A DNA stretch of 64,000 nt from Pantoea sp. At-9b (GCF_000175935.2 NC_014837.1:3658001-3722000), one strand, 5' to 3'. Positions 53,267 to 62,863 are shown, counted from the stretch's first letter. A program made the numbers and translations. The notes: a model not told the origin generated them from the sequence alone.

Positions 53267-55537
53267 TTATTCTTCACTCGCTTCGCTGCGGCGTGTTGGG
53301 GCATCCAGCTCAACACGATCGATACGTTGCAAACCGCGCGGTAACAACGTACCACGACGACCACGATCGGCGCGGAACTTCTGCAACTCTTCGCTACGCA
53401 GCACCAGCTTGCGCTTGCCCACGTGCAAAGTGATGGCACTGCCGGTTGGCAGGATCAGCAGCCACACCAGCTTATCGCTGCCTGCCGCCGCTTCGGCGGA
53501 CGGAATCGAGATGATCTTGTTGCCCTTGCCCTTCGACATTTGCGGCAGTTCCCCTACCGGGAACATCAGCATACGTCCCGCCTGGGTGATCGCCAGCAGC
53601 ATGTCATCCTCGTGATTCACCGCCATTGGCGTCATCACTTTGGCATTTTCCGGCAACGTCAGCAGTGCTTTACCGGAGCGGTTGCGCGAGACTAAATCGG
53701 CAAAGGTACAGATAAAACCATAACCCGCGTCGGAAGCCATCAGCAGTTTCTGCTCATCCGGCTCCATCAACACCTGCTCCATCACCGCACCCGGTGGAAG
53801 GGTCAGTTTGCCGGTCAGCGGTTCACCCTGACCACGTGCCGATGGCAGCGATGTCGGGTCAAGGGTATAACTGCGGCCGGTGGAATCAATAAACGCCACC
53901 GGTTGATTGCTCTTACCCCGCGCCGCGGCGAGATAGTTGTCCCCTGCTTTGTAGCTGAGGCCCGCCGGGTCGATATCGTGGCCTTTGGCGCTACGCACCC
54001 AGCCCATCTGCGACAGCACAATGGTGACCGGCTCAGCGCTCACCAGATCCGTTTCGCTCAGTGCTTTGGCTTCTTCGCGCTCGCGCAACGGTGAACGACG
54101 ATCGTCGCCGTAGGTCTGGCTGTCGGCCTGCAACTCTTTCTTCAGCAGGTTGCTCATCTTGCGATCAGAGGCAAGGATTGCCTGTAACTGATCACGCTCT
54201 TTCTCCAGCTCCGCCTGCTCACCACGAATTTTCATCTCTTCGAGTTTAGCGAGGTGGCGCAGTTTTAATTCCAGAATCGCTTCGGCCTGTGTCTCGCTGA
54301 TCTCAAAACGTGACATCAGCACGGCTTTTGGCTCGTCCTCGGTACGGATGATGTGAATCACTTCATCGATATTGAGGAACGCCACCAGCAAACCTTCGAG
54401 GATATGCAGACGGCGCAACACGCGGTCCAGGCGGTAGTTCAGACGGCGGGTCACGGTGTCGCGACGATACACCAACCATTCTGAGATAATTTCCAGCAGG
54501 TTTTTCACCGCCGGACGGTTATCCAGCCCGATCATGTTGAGGTTAACGCGGTAGCTTTTTTCCAGATCGGTGGTGGCAAACAGGTGGTTCATGACCTGTT
54601 CCAGATCGACACGGTTAGAGCGCGGCACGATCACCAGACGGGTCGGGTTTTCGTGATCAGATTCGTCACGCAGATCCTCCACCATCGGCAGCTTTTTATT
54701 GCGCATCTGTGCCGCAATCTGCTCCAGCACGCGCGCACCGGAAACCTGGTGCGGCAGCGCGGTGATCACCACTTCGCCATCTTCTTTTTTCCACACCGCG
54801 CGCTGGCGGATGGAGCCGCGACCGTTCTGATAAATCTTACGAATCTCATCACGCGGGGTGATGATCTCAGCTTCAGTCGGGAAATCCGGTCCGTGCACGA
54901 TATCCAGCAGTTCATCCAGCGTGGTGTTTGGCTTCTCGATCAGGGTGATCGCCGCCTGTGCCACTTCGCGAATGTTATGCGGTGGGATATCGGTCGCCAT
55001 ACCTACGGCGATACCGGTGGTGCCGTTCAGCAGGATGTTCGGCAAACGCGCCGGTAACATCTTCGGTTCCTGCAAGGTGCCGTCAAAGTTGGGGATGTAA
55101 TCCACCGTGCCCTGACCAAGCTCGCTCAGCAGAATTTCGGCATATTTGGACAGGCGCGATTCGGTATAACGCATCGCAGCGAAGGATTTCGGATCATCCG
55201 GCGCCCCCCAGTTCCCCTGGCCATCGACCAGCGGGTAGCGGTAGGAGAACGGCTGCGCCATCAGCACCATCGCTTCATAGCAGGCGCTGTCTCCATGCGG
55301 ATGATATTTACCCAACACGTCACCGACGGTACGTGCGGATTTCTTAAATTTGGCGCTGGCGTTAAGGCCCAGCTCTGACATCGCATACACAATGCGGCGC
55401 TGTACCGGCTTGAGGCCGTCACCGATATACGGCAGCGCACGGTCCATGATCACGTACATGGAATAGTTCAGGTACGCGTTCTCTGTAAATTTGTGCAGGG
55501 CAAGACGCTCTGCACCATCCTGCGTCAATTCGCTCAT
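53267..55537 (-). CDS. parC: DNA topoisomerase IV subunit A ParC
   Basis: Subunit A of topoisomerase IV, which decatenates daughter chromosomes. The 756 residues (752 in E. coli) have the winged-helix/tower region with the active tyrosine in [12 protein letters not shown], then a C-terminal beta-pinwheel. The quinolone-resistance region reads [11 protein letters not shown], so the residues equivalent to E. coli Ser80 and Glu84 (S84, E88 here) are wild type. The ATG at 55537 gives the family N-terminus; a frame 42 bp longer is not supported. parE is outside the window. Confidence 0.97.
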   Translation of the reverse strand: MSELTQDGAERLALHKFTENAYLNYSMYVIMDRALPYIGDGLKPVQRRIVYAMSELGLNASAKFKKSARTVGDVLGKYHPHGDSACYEAMVLMAQPFSYRYPLVDGQGNWGAPDDPKSFAAMRYTESRLSKYAEILLSELGQGTVDYIPNFDGTLQEPKMLPARLPNILLNGTTGIAVGMATDIPPHNIREVAQAAITLIEKPNTTLDELLDIVHGPDFPTEAEIITPRDEIRKIYQNGRGSIRQRAVWKKEDGEVVITALPHQVSGARVLEQIAAQMRNKKLPMVEDLRDESDHENPTRLVIVPRSNRVDLEQVMNHLFATTDLEKSYRVNLNMIGLDNRPAVKNLLEIISEWLVYRRDTVTRRLNYRLDRVLRRLHILEGLLVAFLNIDEVIHIIRTEDEPKAVLMSRFEISETQAEAILELKLRHLAKLEEMKIRGEQAELEKERDQLQAILASDRKMSNLLKKELQADSQTYGDDRRSPLREREEAKALSETDLVSAEPVTIVLSQMGWVRSAKGHDIDPAGLSYKAGDNYLAAARGKSNQPVAFIDSTGRSYTLDPTSLPSARGQGEPLTGKLTLPPGAVMEQVLMEPDEQKLLMASDAGYGFICTFADLVSRNRSGKALLTLPENAKVMTPMAVNHEDDMLLAITQAGRMLMFPVGELPQMSKGKGNKIISIPSAEAAAGSDKLVWLLILPTGSAITLHVGKRKLVLRSEELQKFRADRGRRGTLLPRGLQRIDRVELDAPTRRSEASEE

Positions 55538-55948
55538 TAAGCTTGCATCCTCACTTCGTGGCCCACGGCGGCGGGACATCCGGCGGTCGTTTGGCGAGGA
55601 TAGTACCTTATTCCCGTGGCTTAGTCACAGGGGAAGCCATCGCCCCCCTCAGGAATCATTGTCGGAAAATAAATGTGAGGCGGATTAAAAAAACAAAATA
55701 GAATGGGATCAGGATCACAATGAATATTTCCGGCACTCTGTGATCATGATCTCAATTAATTTTCAGATAATCCGATTCGTATTAATCCTGTCCTCTTCTG
55801 AGGACAACATTTAGTATTGTTGCTTTCCCCGTCCTTTTCTAAATTCATACTCCATAAGAAAGATTTTTTGCGCTCCTGATTTCTGGCATCTGGAAAATAT
55901 AAAAAACAACCTGACGGGACACTGTTTTGCCAAAATAAAGGTGAACGA
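55538..55948. other. Divergent region between parC and the PTS activator (411 bp)
   Basis: No gene recognised. The middle is AT-rich. A CRP-like box is at 55739-55754, about 200 bp before the PTS activator gene, consistent with catabolite control of a sugar operon. Promoter hexamers were not assigned. Confidence 0.6.
55739..55754. promoter_or_regulatory. Candidate CRP box upstream of the PTS operon
   Basis: TGTGATCATGATCTCA matches TGTGA-N6-TCACA at nine of ten positions. It is distant (about 200 bp) from the start codon of the activator gene, so it would imply a long leader or an intermediate promoter. Confidence 0.5.
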
Positions 55949-57508
55949 ATGCAAATACTGACTTCGCGACAACACCGATTAGTAAAACTGCTGTTGCAGC
56001 AGGCCGCACCGCAGCCGCTCAAGCAACTGGCGCAGCAACTCGGCGTATCCGAAAAAACCATCTACCGCGACCTACAATGGCTGGAAAACTGGCTGAGCAA
56101 CTGGGCGATGGTGCTGGAGAAAACCCCTGGCCGTGGCGTGCGCTTGCGGGTTGATGATGTTCAGCAACGCCTGCAACTGGAGCAGCAGCTGAATGGTGAT
56201 GACAACAGCGAAGCGCTGAGCCACAACAACCGTCGGGTAAAAATTGCCTCCCAGTTGCTGAGTGATGCCCCGCGCGAAACCTCAATCAGCAAGTTGTCCG
56301 AACGCTATTTTATTAGCCATGCCTCCATTGTGAATGACCTGAAAGTGATTGAGGAGTGGTTGCAACCGCTGGGATTAACCCTGGCGCGCGGCCCGGGCGG
56401 CACGCATATCGAGGGGAATGAACAGACGCTGCGCCAGGCGATGGTGTCGCTGATTAATGATGTGATGCAGCAAAACGTAGCCGGCACACCGCTATTGCCA
56501 CGGCTCGATCCCGGCAGCCATCAGGCGCTGGTGCATTACTTCGGTGATGAGGATGTGGCCTTTGTCCAGGCGCTGCTGCAACAGATGGAGCAGCAACTGA
56601 GCTACCCGCTGGGCGATGCCTGGTATCTCAATCTTTGTACCCACATATTGATCATGATGCACCGCATGGCGCAGGGAAACGTGCTGGCGTTGCAGACGCT
56701 GCTGGCGGCGCAGGATCTGGATAAACGCATCCTGACCATCGCCCAGCAGATGGTTACGCAGATTGAGGCTCGCATCGGCTGTGCACTTCCTGCCGACGAG
56801 GTCGGGTTTATTTATCAATATATCGTCTCCTCCGGCATTGTGGTGGAGGAACGCGGCGATCACGCACCGCTGCATAATCAATTTTCTACTGCTGAATCCG
56901 TCAAAATAACCTGTGAATTAATTGATCGCTTCTCGGCTTTTATTCAGCAAGATTTATCTCAGGACCGTTTATTATTTGACGGACTGCTGGTGCATATTAA
57001 GCCGTTATTAAATCGCCTTAAATATCACATCCATATTCGCAATCCGTTGCTGGAAGATATTCAGCAAGAAATGAAAGAAATATTTTCACTGACGCAACAA
57101 GCCATGCAGCTGACAGCGCGCACTTTCGATCTCTCACCGGTCGCCGATGACGAAATTGGTTACCTTTGCGTCCATTTTCAGGCCGCGCTGGAACGACAAA
57201 TCGCCCATAAACGCATTCTGGTGGTGTGCTCCAGCGGAGTGGGTACATCGCATCTGCTGAAAAGTCGCATTCTGCGGGCCTTTCCGGACTGGGAAATCGC
57301 GGGCGTGGTGTCAGCCAGCAATCACGCGGCATTTTGCCAGCGCGAAACGGTGGATTTGGTGATTACCACCATTCACCTCACCTGCGGTGCCATCCCCAGC
57401 GTGTATGTCAGTGCATTTTTTAACGATGACGATATCCGGCGGGTTACCGACGCCATGATTGGCAGCCAGCTGCCACAGGGGACGAGTTGCGTCCTGGCTG
57501 AACATTAA
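55949..57508 (+). CDS. PRD-domain PTS operon activator (MtlR/MgA-type)
   Basis: A 519-residue transcriptional activator of the PTS-regulated (PRD) class. Two N-terminal helix-turn-helix regions (about 5-55 with LGVSEKTIYRDLQWL, and 100-145 with ISHASIVNDL) are followed by PRD1 (about 195-295, candidate His in THILIMMHRM), PRD2 (315-415, with LLVHIKPLLNR and LCVHFQAAL) and an EIIB-like domain with Cys427 in VVCSSGVGTSHLL. No C-terminal EIIA domain is seen, unlike many MtlR types. Phosphorylation of the PRDs should couple activity to sugar supply. It is first in the operon; EIIA follows by 18 bp. Confidence 0.87.
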   Translation: MQILTSRQHRLVKLLLQQAAPQPLKQLAQQLGVSEKTIYRDLQWLENWLSNWAMVLEKTPGRGVRLRVDDVQQRLQLEQQLNGDDNSEALSHNNRRVKIASQLLSDAPRETSISKLSERYFISHASIVNDLKVIEEWLQPLGLTLARGPGGTHIEGNEQTLRQAMVSLINDVMQQNVAGTPLLPRLDPGSHQALVHYFGDEDVAFVQALLQQMEQQLSYPLGDAWYLNLCTHILIMMHRMAQGNVLALQTLLAAQDLDKRILTIAQQMVTQIEARIGCALPADEVGFIYQYIVSSGIVVEERGDHAPLHNQFSTAESVKITCELIDRFSAFIQQDLSQDRLLFDGLLVHIKPLLNRLKYHIHIRNPLLEDIQQEMKEIFSLTQQAMQLTARTFDLSPVADDEIGYLCVHFQAALERQIAHKRILVVCSSGVGTSHLLKSRILRAFPDWEIAGVVSASNHAAFCQRETVDLVITTIHLTCGAIPSVYVSAFFNDDDIRRVTDAMIGSQLPQGTSCVLAEH

Positions 57509-57526
57509 TTGAATGAGGTCTGACAG

Positions 57527-57997
57527 ATGGATATTTCCCGCATTCTGACGCCGCGCCGCGTCAATCTGGCCCTGACTGCCACCAGCAAAGAAGAAGTGAT
57601 TAATGAGCTGACCGAGTTGCTGTATCAGGAGGGTGCCATCAGCGATCGTGAAGCGTTTATCGCCGACGTCTGGCTGCGTGAAGCAGAAGGCTCGACCGGA
57701 TTTGAAAACCATATCGCCATCCCGCACGGCAAATCCGCCGCCGTGCGGCAAACCACCTTAGCCATTGGCCGCACCCAACAGGATATTCCGTGGGAAACGC
57801 TCGATGGCAGCCAGGTGCGCTGCATCATCCTGTTCGCGGTGCGACTGGAGGATCAGAACACTACCCATATTCGCCTGTTGTCGCAGGTGGCCAGTGCGCT
57901 GGCCGATGATGAGGTGATTGCCCAACTGCTGGCGGAAAACGACCCCAGCAATATCATCCGGCTGTTTAGTCAGTACGCCGAAACCGACCTCTGTTAA
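57527..57997 (+). CDS. PTS fructose-type EIIA component
   Basis: A 156-residue EIIA domain of the fructose/mannitol type, accepting phosphate from HPr. The active His67 lies in HIAIPHGKS, and the fold is evident from TGFENHIAIP and LLSQVASALADDE. GAGGTCTGACAG precedes the ATG. It is encoded as a separate protein rather than fused, with EIIB 22 bp downstream and EIIC after that. Confidence 0.9.
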   Translation: MDISRILTPRRVNLALTATSKEEVINELTELLYQEGAISDREAFIADVWLREAEGSTGFENHIAIPHGKSAAVRQTTLAIGRTQQDIPWETLDGSQVRCIILFAVRLEDQNTTHIRLLSQVASALADDEVIAQLLAENDPSNIIRLFSQYAETDLC

Positions 57998-58019
57998 CCC
58001 TACTCTTCTGAGGTGACAC

Positions 58020-58334
58020 ATGAACATTGTCTGTGTAGCGGCCTGCACGGCAGGCATCGCGCATACCTACATTGCGCGCGAAAAACTGATTAAGGGCGCC
58101 CATGCACTGGGCCACACCATCCACGTCGAAACCCAGGGCACCATTGGCACTGAGACGGAGCTGACGCGTGAAGCGATCGCCGCAGCCGATGTGGTGATCC
58201 TCGCCGTTGACGTCAAGATCAAGGGCGAGGAGCGCTTTCAGGGCAAACCTATTGTGAGGGTCAAAACCGAAGTGGTGATCAAATCACCGGTGAAATTCCT
58301 CGAAAAAGTGGCGGATTCACTGGCGCGCGCCTGA
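58020..58334 (+). CDS. PTS fructose-type EIIB component
   Basis: A 104-residue EIIB of the fructose class. The phosphorylated cysteine is C9 in VAACTAGIAHTYIA, the variant CxxGIAHT motif of this class. The remainder, including VETQGTIGTETELT and ADVVILAVDVKI, fits the Frw/Fru EIIB fold. It transfers phosphate to the sugar during entry through EIIC, 11 bp downstream. Upstream ATG spacing is good (GAGGTGACAC). Confidence 0.92.
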   Translation: MNIVCVAACTAGIAHTYIAREKLIKGAHALGHTIHVETQGTIGTETELTREAIAAADVVILAVDVKIKGEERFQGKPIVRVKTEVVIKSPVKFLEKVADSLARA

Positions 58335-58345
58335 GGAGATCCATC

Positions 58346-59437
58346 ATGAGTGATAACAAACGTCAGTACGGCCAAGAGATCAAAGGCCACCTGCTCACCG
58401 GCATTTCCTGGATGATCCCGCTGATCGTCGCCGCCGGGATCTGCATCGCCCTCGGCCAGGTGATTGGTGGCCCGGACGTCGGGAAACAGACCGGTACCCT
58501 CGCCTGGATGTTGAACCAGATTGGCGGCTGGGGGATGGGGTTGATCGTGCCACTGATTAGCGCGGCGATCGCGTATTCGATCGCCGATCGTCCCGGCTTT
58601 GCCCCGGGTCTGATCGTCGGCTTTATCTGCGGCCAGATCGGCACCGGCTTTATCGGCGGCATTCTCGGTGGCTTCCTCGTTGGTTATACCGTGTTGCTGT
58701 TACGCCGCACCATCAAGCTGCCGCAGTCGATGCAGGGACTGATGCCGATTATGGTGCTGCCGCTGCTCAGTACCATCATCGCCGGGCTGTTGATGATGAC
58801 CTTTATCGGCCAGCCGATTGTCTGGTTGCAGAAGACGCTGATTCATCTGCTGGAATCGATGCAGGGAGGGTCGAAGTTTGTCATGGGTGCCATTCTCGGC
58901 GCGATGGCCACCTTCGACTTTGGCGGGCCGATCAATAAAACCATGTCGCTGTTCGCCGACGGCATGTTGGTGGATGGTATCTACGGGCCAGAAGCTGTGA
59001 AGTTTGTCGGCTCGATCATCCCACCGTTTGGCATCACCCTCTCCTTCCTGCTGACCCGACATAAGTACACCAAAGCGGAGAAAGAGGCGCTGAAAGCCGC
59101 CTTCCCGATGGGCATCTGCATGATTACCGAAGGGGTGATCCCGATTGCGGCCCGTGACCTGCTGCGCGTGGTGGCCAGCTGTGTCGTCGCCTCGGCGATT
59201 GCTGGCGGGCTGATTATGGTGTGGGGCGTGGAGGCACCGGTGCCACACGGCGGGATGTTTGTGGTGCCGCTGTTTACCAAGCCCTGGCTGTTCTGTCTGG
59301 CACTCGGCATTGGCACCGTGGTGTGCGGCGTGATGCTGTCGCTGATGAAGAAAACCGTGACCCAGGCGGATGAAGAGTTCGACGATGTGGAAGCGCCCGG
59401 CGTCCGCGATGAAGAGATCAAATTCACACTGGAATAA
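58346..59437 (+). CDS. PTS fructose-type EIIC membrane component
   Basis: The sugar-conducting membrane subunit, 363 residues with about nine hydrophobic segments. Fructose-family signatures include HLLTGISWMIPLIVAAGICIA, ADRPGFAPGLIVGFICG, DFGGPINKTMSLFADGML and ITEGVIPIAARDLLRV. The exact sugar is not given by sequence. GAGGAGATCCATC precedes the ATG. The class II aldolase gene begins 9 bp after its stop. Confidence 0.92.
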   Translation: MSDNKRQYGQEIKGHLLTGISWMIPLIVAAGICIALGQVIGGPDVGKQTGTLAWMLNQIGGWGMGLIVPLISAAIAYSIADRPGFAPGLIVGFICGQIGTGFIGGILGGFLVGYTVLLLRRTIKLPQSMQGLMPIMVLPLLSTIIAGLLMMTFIGQPIVWLQKTLIHLLESMQGGSKFVMGAILGAMATFDFGGPINKTMSLFADGMLVDGIYGPEAVKFVGSIIPPFGITLSFLLTRHKYTKAEKEALKAAFPMGICMITEGVIPIAARDLLRVVASCVVASAIAGGLIMVWGVEAPVPHGGMFVVPLFTKPWLFCLALGIGTVVCGVMLSLMKKTVTQADEEFDDVEAPGVRDEEIKFTLE

Positions 59438-59446
59438 GGAGCCACC

Positions 59447-60298
59447 ATGTTTGCCATGATGAATGACCTGATTCAGGCCGCCGCACAGCAGCAATACGCG
59501 GTGCTGGCCATTAACTGTTTCAACCTGGAGACCACGCGCGCAGCGATTCAGGCTGCCGAACAGCAGCGCGCGCCATTGATCCTTAATGTTTATCAGGGAC
59601 ATAGCGCGCATTTTCCCCCGCCAGTGGCGGTACCGCTGGTGCGGGCATTGGCTGAGAGCGCGACGGTGCCGGTGGCACTGGCCCTCGACCACGGTAAAGC
59701 GTTCCCACTGATCGGTCAGGCGTTTCGCGCCGGGTTTACCGGCCTGATGATCGATGCCTCCTCCGAGCCACTGGCGGAGAACATTCGTCAAACGGCGCAG
59801 GTGGTGAAGATGGCACACACCGCCGGGGTATGTGTCGAGGGCGAGCTGGGCCATATCGCCGATGCCCCAACCTACGAGCTGGCCGATGCGGCGGTGAAGA
59901 TGACCCAGGTCGACGATGTGCTGCCGTTCGTTGAGCAGACACACATTGACCTGCTGGCGGTGTCGGTGGGTACCGCGCATGGACTGTACCCGGCGGGCGT
60001 CAAACCGAAGATCGACTTCCAGCGCTTGCAGGAACTGCACGCCGTGTCGCCATTGCCGCTGGCATTGCATGGAGGATCGGGCACCCCAGCCGAGGATCTG
60101 CGTCGCGTCAGCCAGTTTGGGGTCGCGAAGATCAACGTGGGTGCGGCGGTATTTGATGCCGGTAAGCACGCGTTGCAACAGGCGCTCAAACAGCATCCCC
60201 ATGCCGAGCTGGCGGATTTGCTCGGGTTGATGGAATCCGCCTGCCGCGAAGTGGTGGCCGAGTATCTGAGCTGGTCGGGTTCGGCCAACCGGGTTTAA
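59447..60298 (+). CDS. Class II ketose-bisphosphate aldolase (first copy)
   Basis: A 283-residue zinc-dependent aldolase of the Fba/GatY/KbaY family. Metal and substrate motifs are in place: ALALDHGKAF (Asp and His), EGELGHIAD, SVGTAHGLYP (His) and LALHGGSGTP (His), with the phosphate loop near KINVGAAVF. It would split a ketose bisphosphate made after PTS uptake into triose units. AAGGAGCCACC precedes the ATG. Tight spacing puts it in the PTS operon. It differs clearly from the second aldolase, so the two are not a recent duplication. Confidence 0.88.
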   Translation: MFAMMNDLIQAAAQQQYAVLAINCFNLETTRAAIQAAEQQRAPLILNVYQGHSAHFPPPVAVPLVRALAESATVPVALALDHGKAFPLIGQAFRAGFTGLMIDASSEPLAENIRQTAQVVKMAHTAGVCVEGELGHIADAPTYELADAAVKMTQVDDVLPFVEQTHIDLLAVSVGTAHGLYPAGVKPKIDFQRLQELHAVSPLPLALHGGSGTPAEDLRRVSQFGVAKINVGAAVFDAGKHALQQALKQHPHAELADLLGLMESACREVVAEYLSWSGSANRV

Positions 60299-60314
60299 GA
60301 CCGGGTATGACACC

Positions 60315-60336
60315 GTAGCGGCGCGATTTATCGCGC
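60315..60336 (+). repeat. Single GCGGCGCGATTTATCGC repeat between the two aldolase genes
   Basis: A 22-nt copy identical to the one after dctM. It lies 16 bp after the first aldolase stop and could reduce expression of the second aldolase relative to the first. Confidence 0.8.
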
Positions 60337-60431
60337 GGATAACGGAAGACAGAAATTTTCCCAATTTTATTCATCATCGGGCCGGCGTTGCCGTCGACCC
60401 TGACTAAACATCACCTTAAGGAAAACATAAC

Positions 60432-61295
60432 ATGTTGATTTCTATGAAAGAGATGTTGGAACCCACCCGTGAAAACCGTTTCGCCATCGGCGCATTTAAC
60501 GTCGCAGATAGCTGCTTTATCCGCGCGGTGGTGGAGGAAGCCGAGGCGACACAAACCCCGGCGATCATCTCCATTCACCCCAGCGAGCTGGAATTCGTTA
60601 CCGATGCGTTCTTTGGCTACGTCCGTGAACGCACGCTGAAAAGCACCGTTCCCTTCACCCTGCACCTTGACCACGGCGCGTCCATCGCTCAGGTGCTGCG
60701 TGCCATCCAGTGCGGCTTTACCTCGGTGATGATCGACGGTTCACTGCTGCCGTATGAAGAGAATGTGGCGCTGACCAAAGAGGTGGTGAAACTGGCGCAT
60801 GCGGTCGGCGTCTCCGTCGAGGGCGAACTGGGCACCATCGGCGATACCGGCACCACGGTGGAAGGTGGCGTCAGTAAGGTGATCTACACCGAACCGGCGC
60901 AGGCCGAGGATTTTGTCCAGCGTACCGGCGTCGACACCCTGGCGGTAGCGATTGGCACCGCGCACGGCATCTATCCCAAAGATATGAAGCCGGAGTTGCA
61001 GATGCATATTCTCAGGGACATTTCGCAGCGTCTGAGCATCCCGTTAGTGCTGCATGGCGGCTCCGCAAACCCGGATGCGGAAATTGCCGAAGCGGTGACG
61101 CTGGGGGTGGGAAAAATCAATATCTCCAGTGACATGAAGTTTGCCTACTTCCAGAAAGTTCGCGAGATCCTCGCACGCGAAACCTGGTGGGACCCGAATG
61201 TCATCTACCCGGATGCGATTGCCGCAGCAAAAGCGGTGATTCGCTACAAGATGAACCTGTTTGGTGGATTGGGTAAAGCCAGTTTGTATCGTTAA
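60432..61295 (+). CDS. Class II ketose-bisphosphate aldolase (second copy)
   Basis: A 287-residue member of the class II aldolase family, GatY/KbaY-like. Active-site motifs are HLDHGASIAQ, SVEGELGTIGDT, AIGTAHGIYPK and VLHGGSANPD, with KINISSDMK as the phosphate-binding loop, so both Zn ligands and substrate contacts look complete. AAGGAAAACATAAC precedes the ATG. It lies 133 bp after the first aldolase, with one short palindromic repeat in the gap. Substrate preference (fructose, tagatose or another ketose bisphosphate) is not predictable here. Confidence 0.88.
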   Translation: MLISMKEMLEPTRENRFAIGAFNVADSCFIRAVVEEAEATQTPAIISIHPSELEFVTDAFFGYVRERTLKSTVPFTLHLDHGASIAQVLRAIQCGFTSVMIDGSLLPYEENVALTKEVVKLAHAVGVSVEGELGTIGDTGTTVEGGVSKVIYTEPAQAEDFVQRTGVDTLAVAIGTAHGIYPKDMKPELQMHILRDISQRLSIPLVLHGGSANPDAEIAEAVTLGVGKINISSDMKFAYFQKVREILARETWWDPNVIYPDAIAAAKAVIRYKMNLFGGLGKASLYR

Positions 61296-61353
61296 TTGCG
61301 CAATAAATTGCGCCGCTACAGATTTTGCAGGGTAGCGGCGCGATTTATCGCGC
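61296..61353. repeat. Inverted pair of short palindromic repeats after the second aldolase
   Basis: A slightly diverged minus-oriented copy at about 61296-61319 (with GCGCAATAAATTGCGCC) and a canonical plus copy at 61332-61353. The pair sits between the convergent aldolase and pheC-like genes. Confidence 0.8.
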
Positions 61354-61360
61354 GGTTTGG

Positions 61361-62128
61361 TTATTTGATCACACCCAACCACTGCTCGGCGATCCGCGCA
61401 TAATCGCCGGTGGCGGTGCTGAGATGCAGCCACTGATCAACGTATTGTTTCCAGCTCATATCATCACGCGGGATCATGTACGCCTTCTCGCCATACTGCA
61501 TCGGTTGATCCGGGTTAAGTGCACAGAGCTGCGGATAGTGTTTCTGCTGGAACAAGGCTTCCGACGCATCAGTGATCATCACATCGGCTTTGTTATCCAC
61601 CAACTGCTGAAAAATGGTGACGTTATCGTGGAACAGCGTCAGCGAAGCATTGGGCAGATGGCTGTGCACAAAGGCTTCATTGGTGCCACCTGCCGGTTCA
61701 ATCACCCTCACCTGCGGCTGGTTGATTTGTTCAATGGTTTGATACTTCGCTTTATCAGCGCAACGCACCAACGGGATTTTGCCATCCACGCCCAGTGGTT
61801 GAGCGAACCAGGCAATTTGCTGGCGCTTCAGGGTGACTGACACGCCACCCAGCGCGATATCGCAATGCTGCGCGACAAAATCTTCGCTGAGGGTTTTCCA
61901 TGTGGTGGGTACCCACTGCACTTTGGCACCGAGGCTTTCCGCCAGCGACTGCGCCATGCTGATATCTAACCCTTCATACTGCCCGTCACTGCGCAGATAG
62001 CTATACGGCTTGTAATCCCCGGTGGTACAGACTCTGAGCGTTTTGCTTTCGCGTACCTGATCAAGGTGAGATTGCGCCTGAGCGACGCCGCTGACCAGAA
62101 GTAACGCACTGAATAACATGGTTTTCAT
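61361..62128 (-). CDS. Periplasmic cyclohexadienyl dehydratase (PheC-like)
   Basis: A 255-residue exported protein with the amino-acid-binding-protein fold. A signal peptide (MLFSALLLVSGVAQAQS) precedes RVCTTGDYKPYSYLRSDG, GLDISMAQSLAESLGAKV, EPAGGTNEAFV and NVTIFQQLVDNKADVMITDA. These blocks resemble periplasmic cyclohexadienyl (prephenate/arogenate) dehydratase PheC of Pseudomonas more closely than ordinary amino-acid binding proteins, and no ABC permease or ATPase is adjacent. It would turn prephenate or arogenate into phenylpyruvate or phenylalanine outside the cytoplasm. The ATG at 62128 has AGAGAAG upstream. A pure binding role cannot be excluded. Confidence 0.78.
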   Translation of the reverse strand: MKTMLFSALLLVSGVAQAQSHLDQVRESKTLRVCTTGDYKPYSYLRSDGQYEGLDISMAQSLAESLGAKVQWVPTTWKTLSEDFVAQHCDIALGGVSVTLKRQQIAWFAQPLGVDGKIPLVRCADKAKYQTIEQINQPQVRVIEPAGGTNEAFVHSHLPNASLTLFHDNVTIFQQLVDNKADVMITDASEALFQQKHYPQLCALNPDQPMQYGEKAYMIPRDDMSWKQYVDQWLHLSTATGDYARIAEQWLGVIK

Positions 62129-62281
62129 TTTTCTTCTCTGTTTTGTGTTTGCATACCAATTGTTCCACACGCTGACGCATTATTGCGTTAAAAGCAAAAG
62201 TCTTGTGATCTGACACGCATTTTTCTGCGTGGTCCGCGCGCGTAGAGTGAGCGTTAATTTCTCATAAGGAGCGCATGCAGC

Positions 62282-62863
62282 ATGAGCAAAATTTTGATTA
62301 TCGACGGTGGTAAAACCTTCGCCCATTCGAAAGGGGAACTGAACCATACGCTAACCGAGGTGGCAGCCAGCCTGCTGCGCGATTTGGGCCATGAAGTCGA
62401 TATCACGGTGGCGGATAGCCACTACGTGGTGGCCGATGAAGTCCAAAAATATCTCGCCAGCGATGTGGTGATTTATCAAATGCCGGGCTGGTGGATGGGT
62501 GAACCCTGGACGGTGAAAAAATATATCGATGACGTGTTTACCGAAGGTCATGGCGCACTCTACGCCAGCGATGGCCGTAGCCGCTCAGACGCCAGCAAAC
62601 AATACGGCTCCGGCGGTTTGATCCAGGGTAAAAAATATATGCTGTCGCTGACCTGGAATGCGCCACTGGAAGCCTTTACCGATCCTGAGCAGTTCTTCGA
62701 AGGGGTTGGCGTTGATGGTGTGTATCTGCATTTCCATAAGGCCAATCAGTTCCTCGGTATGACCGGACTGCCGACCTTTATTTGTAATGACGTGATTAAA
62801 CAACCAGATGTGCCACGCGACATCGCACGTTATCGGACTCATCTCAGCCAAATTTTTGCTTAA
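62282..62863 (+). CDS. mdaB: NADPH-quinone oxidoreductase MdaB
   Basis: Cytosolic FAD-dependent quinone reductase of the flavodoxin-like fold, protecting against quinone and oxidative stress. The 193 residues equal E. coli MdaB. Recognisable blocks are KILIIDGGKTFAHSKGELN (cofactor loop), YQMPGWWMGEPWTVKKYIDD and KKYMLSLTWNAPLEAF. AAGGAGCG lies before the ATG. It forms a probable two-gene unit with ygiN, 31 bp downstream, as in E. coli; the likely regulator is the LysR-type gene nearby, which is inferred only from position. Confidence 0.96.
   Translation: MSKILIIDGGKTFAHSKGELNHTLTEVAASLLRDLGHEVDITVADSHYVVADEVQKYLASDVVIYQMPGWWMGEPWTVKKYIDDVFTEGHGALYASDGRSRSDASKQYGSGGLIQGKKYMLSLTWNAPLEAFTDPEQFFEGVGVDGVYLHFHKANQFLGMTGLPTFICNDVIKQPDVPRDIARYRTHLSQIFA

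Noticed and set aside
53267..55537. Fluoroquinolone-resistance changes in ParC
   Set aside because: The resistance region reads [11 protein letters not shown], with the Ser and Glu of the susceptible form.
58700..60364. A 554-residue minus-strand open frame opposite the EIIC and aldolase genes
   Set aside because: Antisense shadow covering two genes whose plus-strand motifs are complete; its sequence is His/Gln/Arg-rich and matches nothing known.
61361..62128. An ordinary amino-acid ABC binding protein
   Set aside because: No permease or ATPase gene is adjacent and several sequence blocks resemble PheC cyclohexadienyl dehydratase, though binding function is not excluded.
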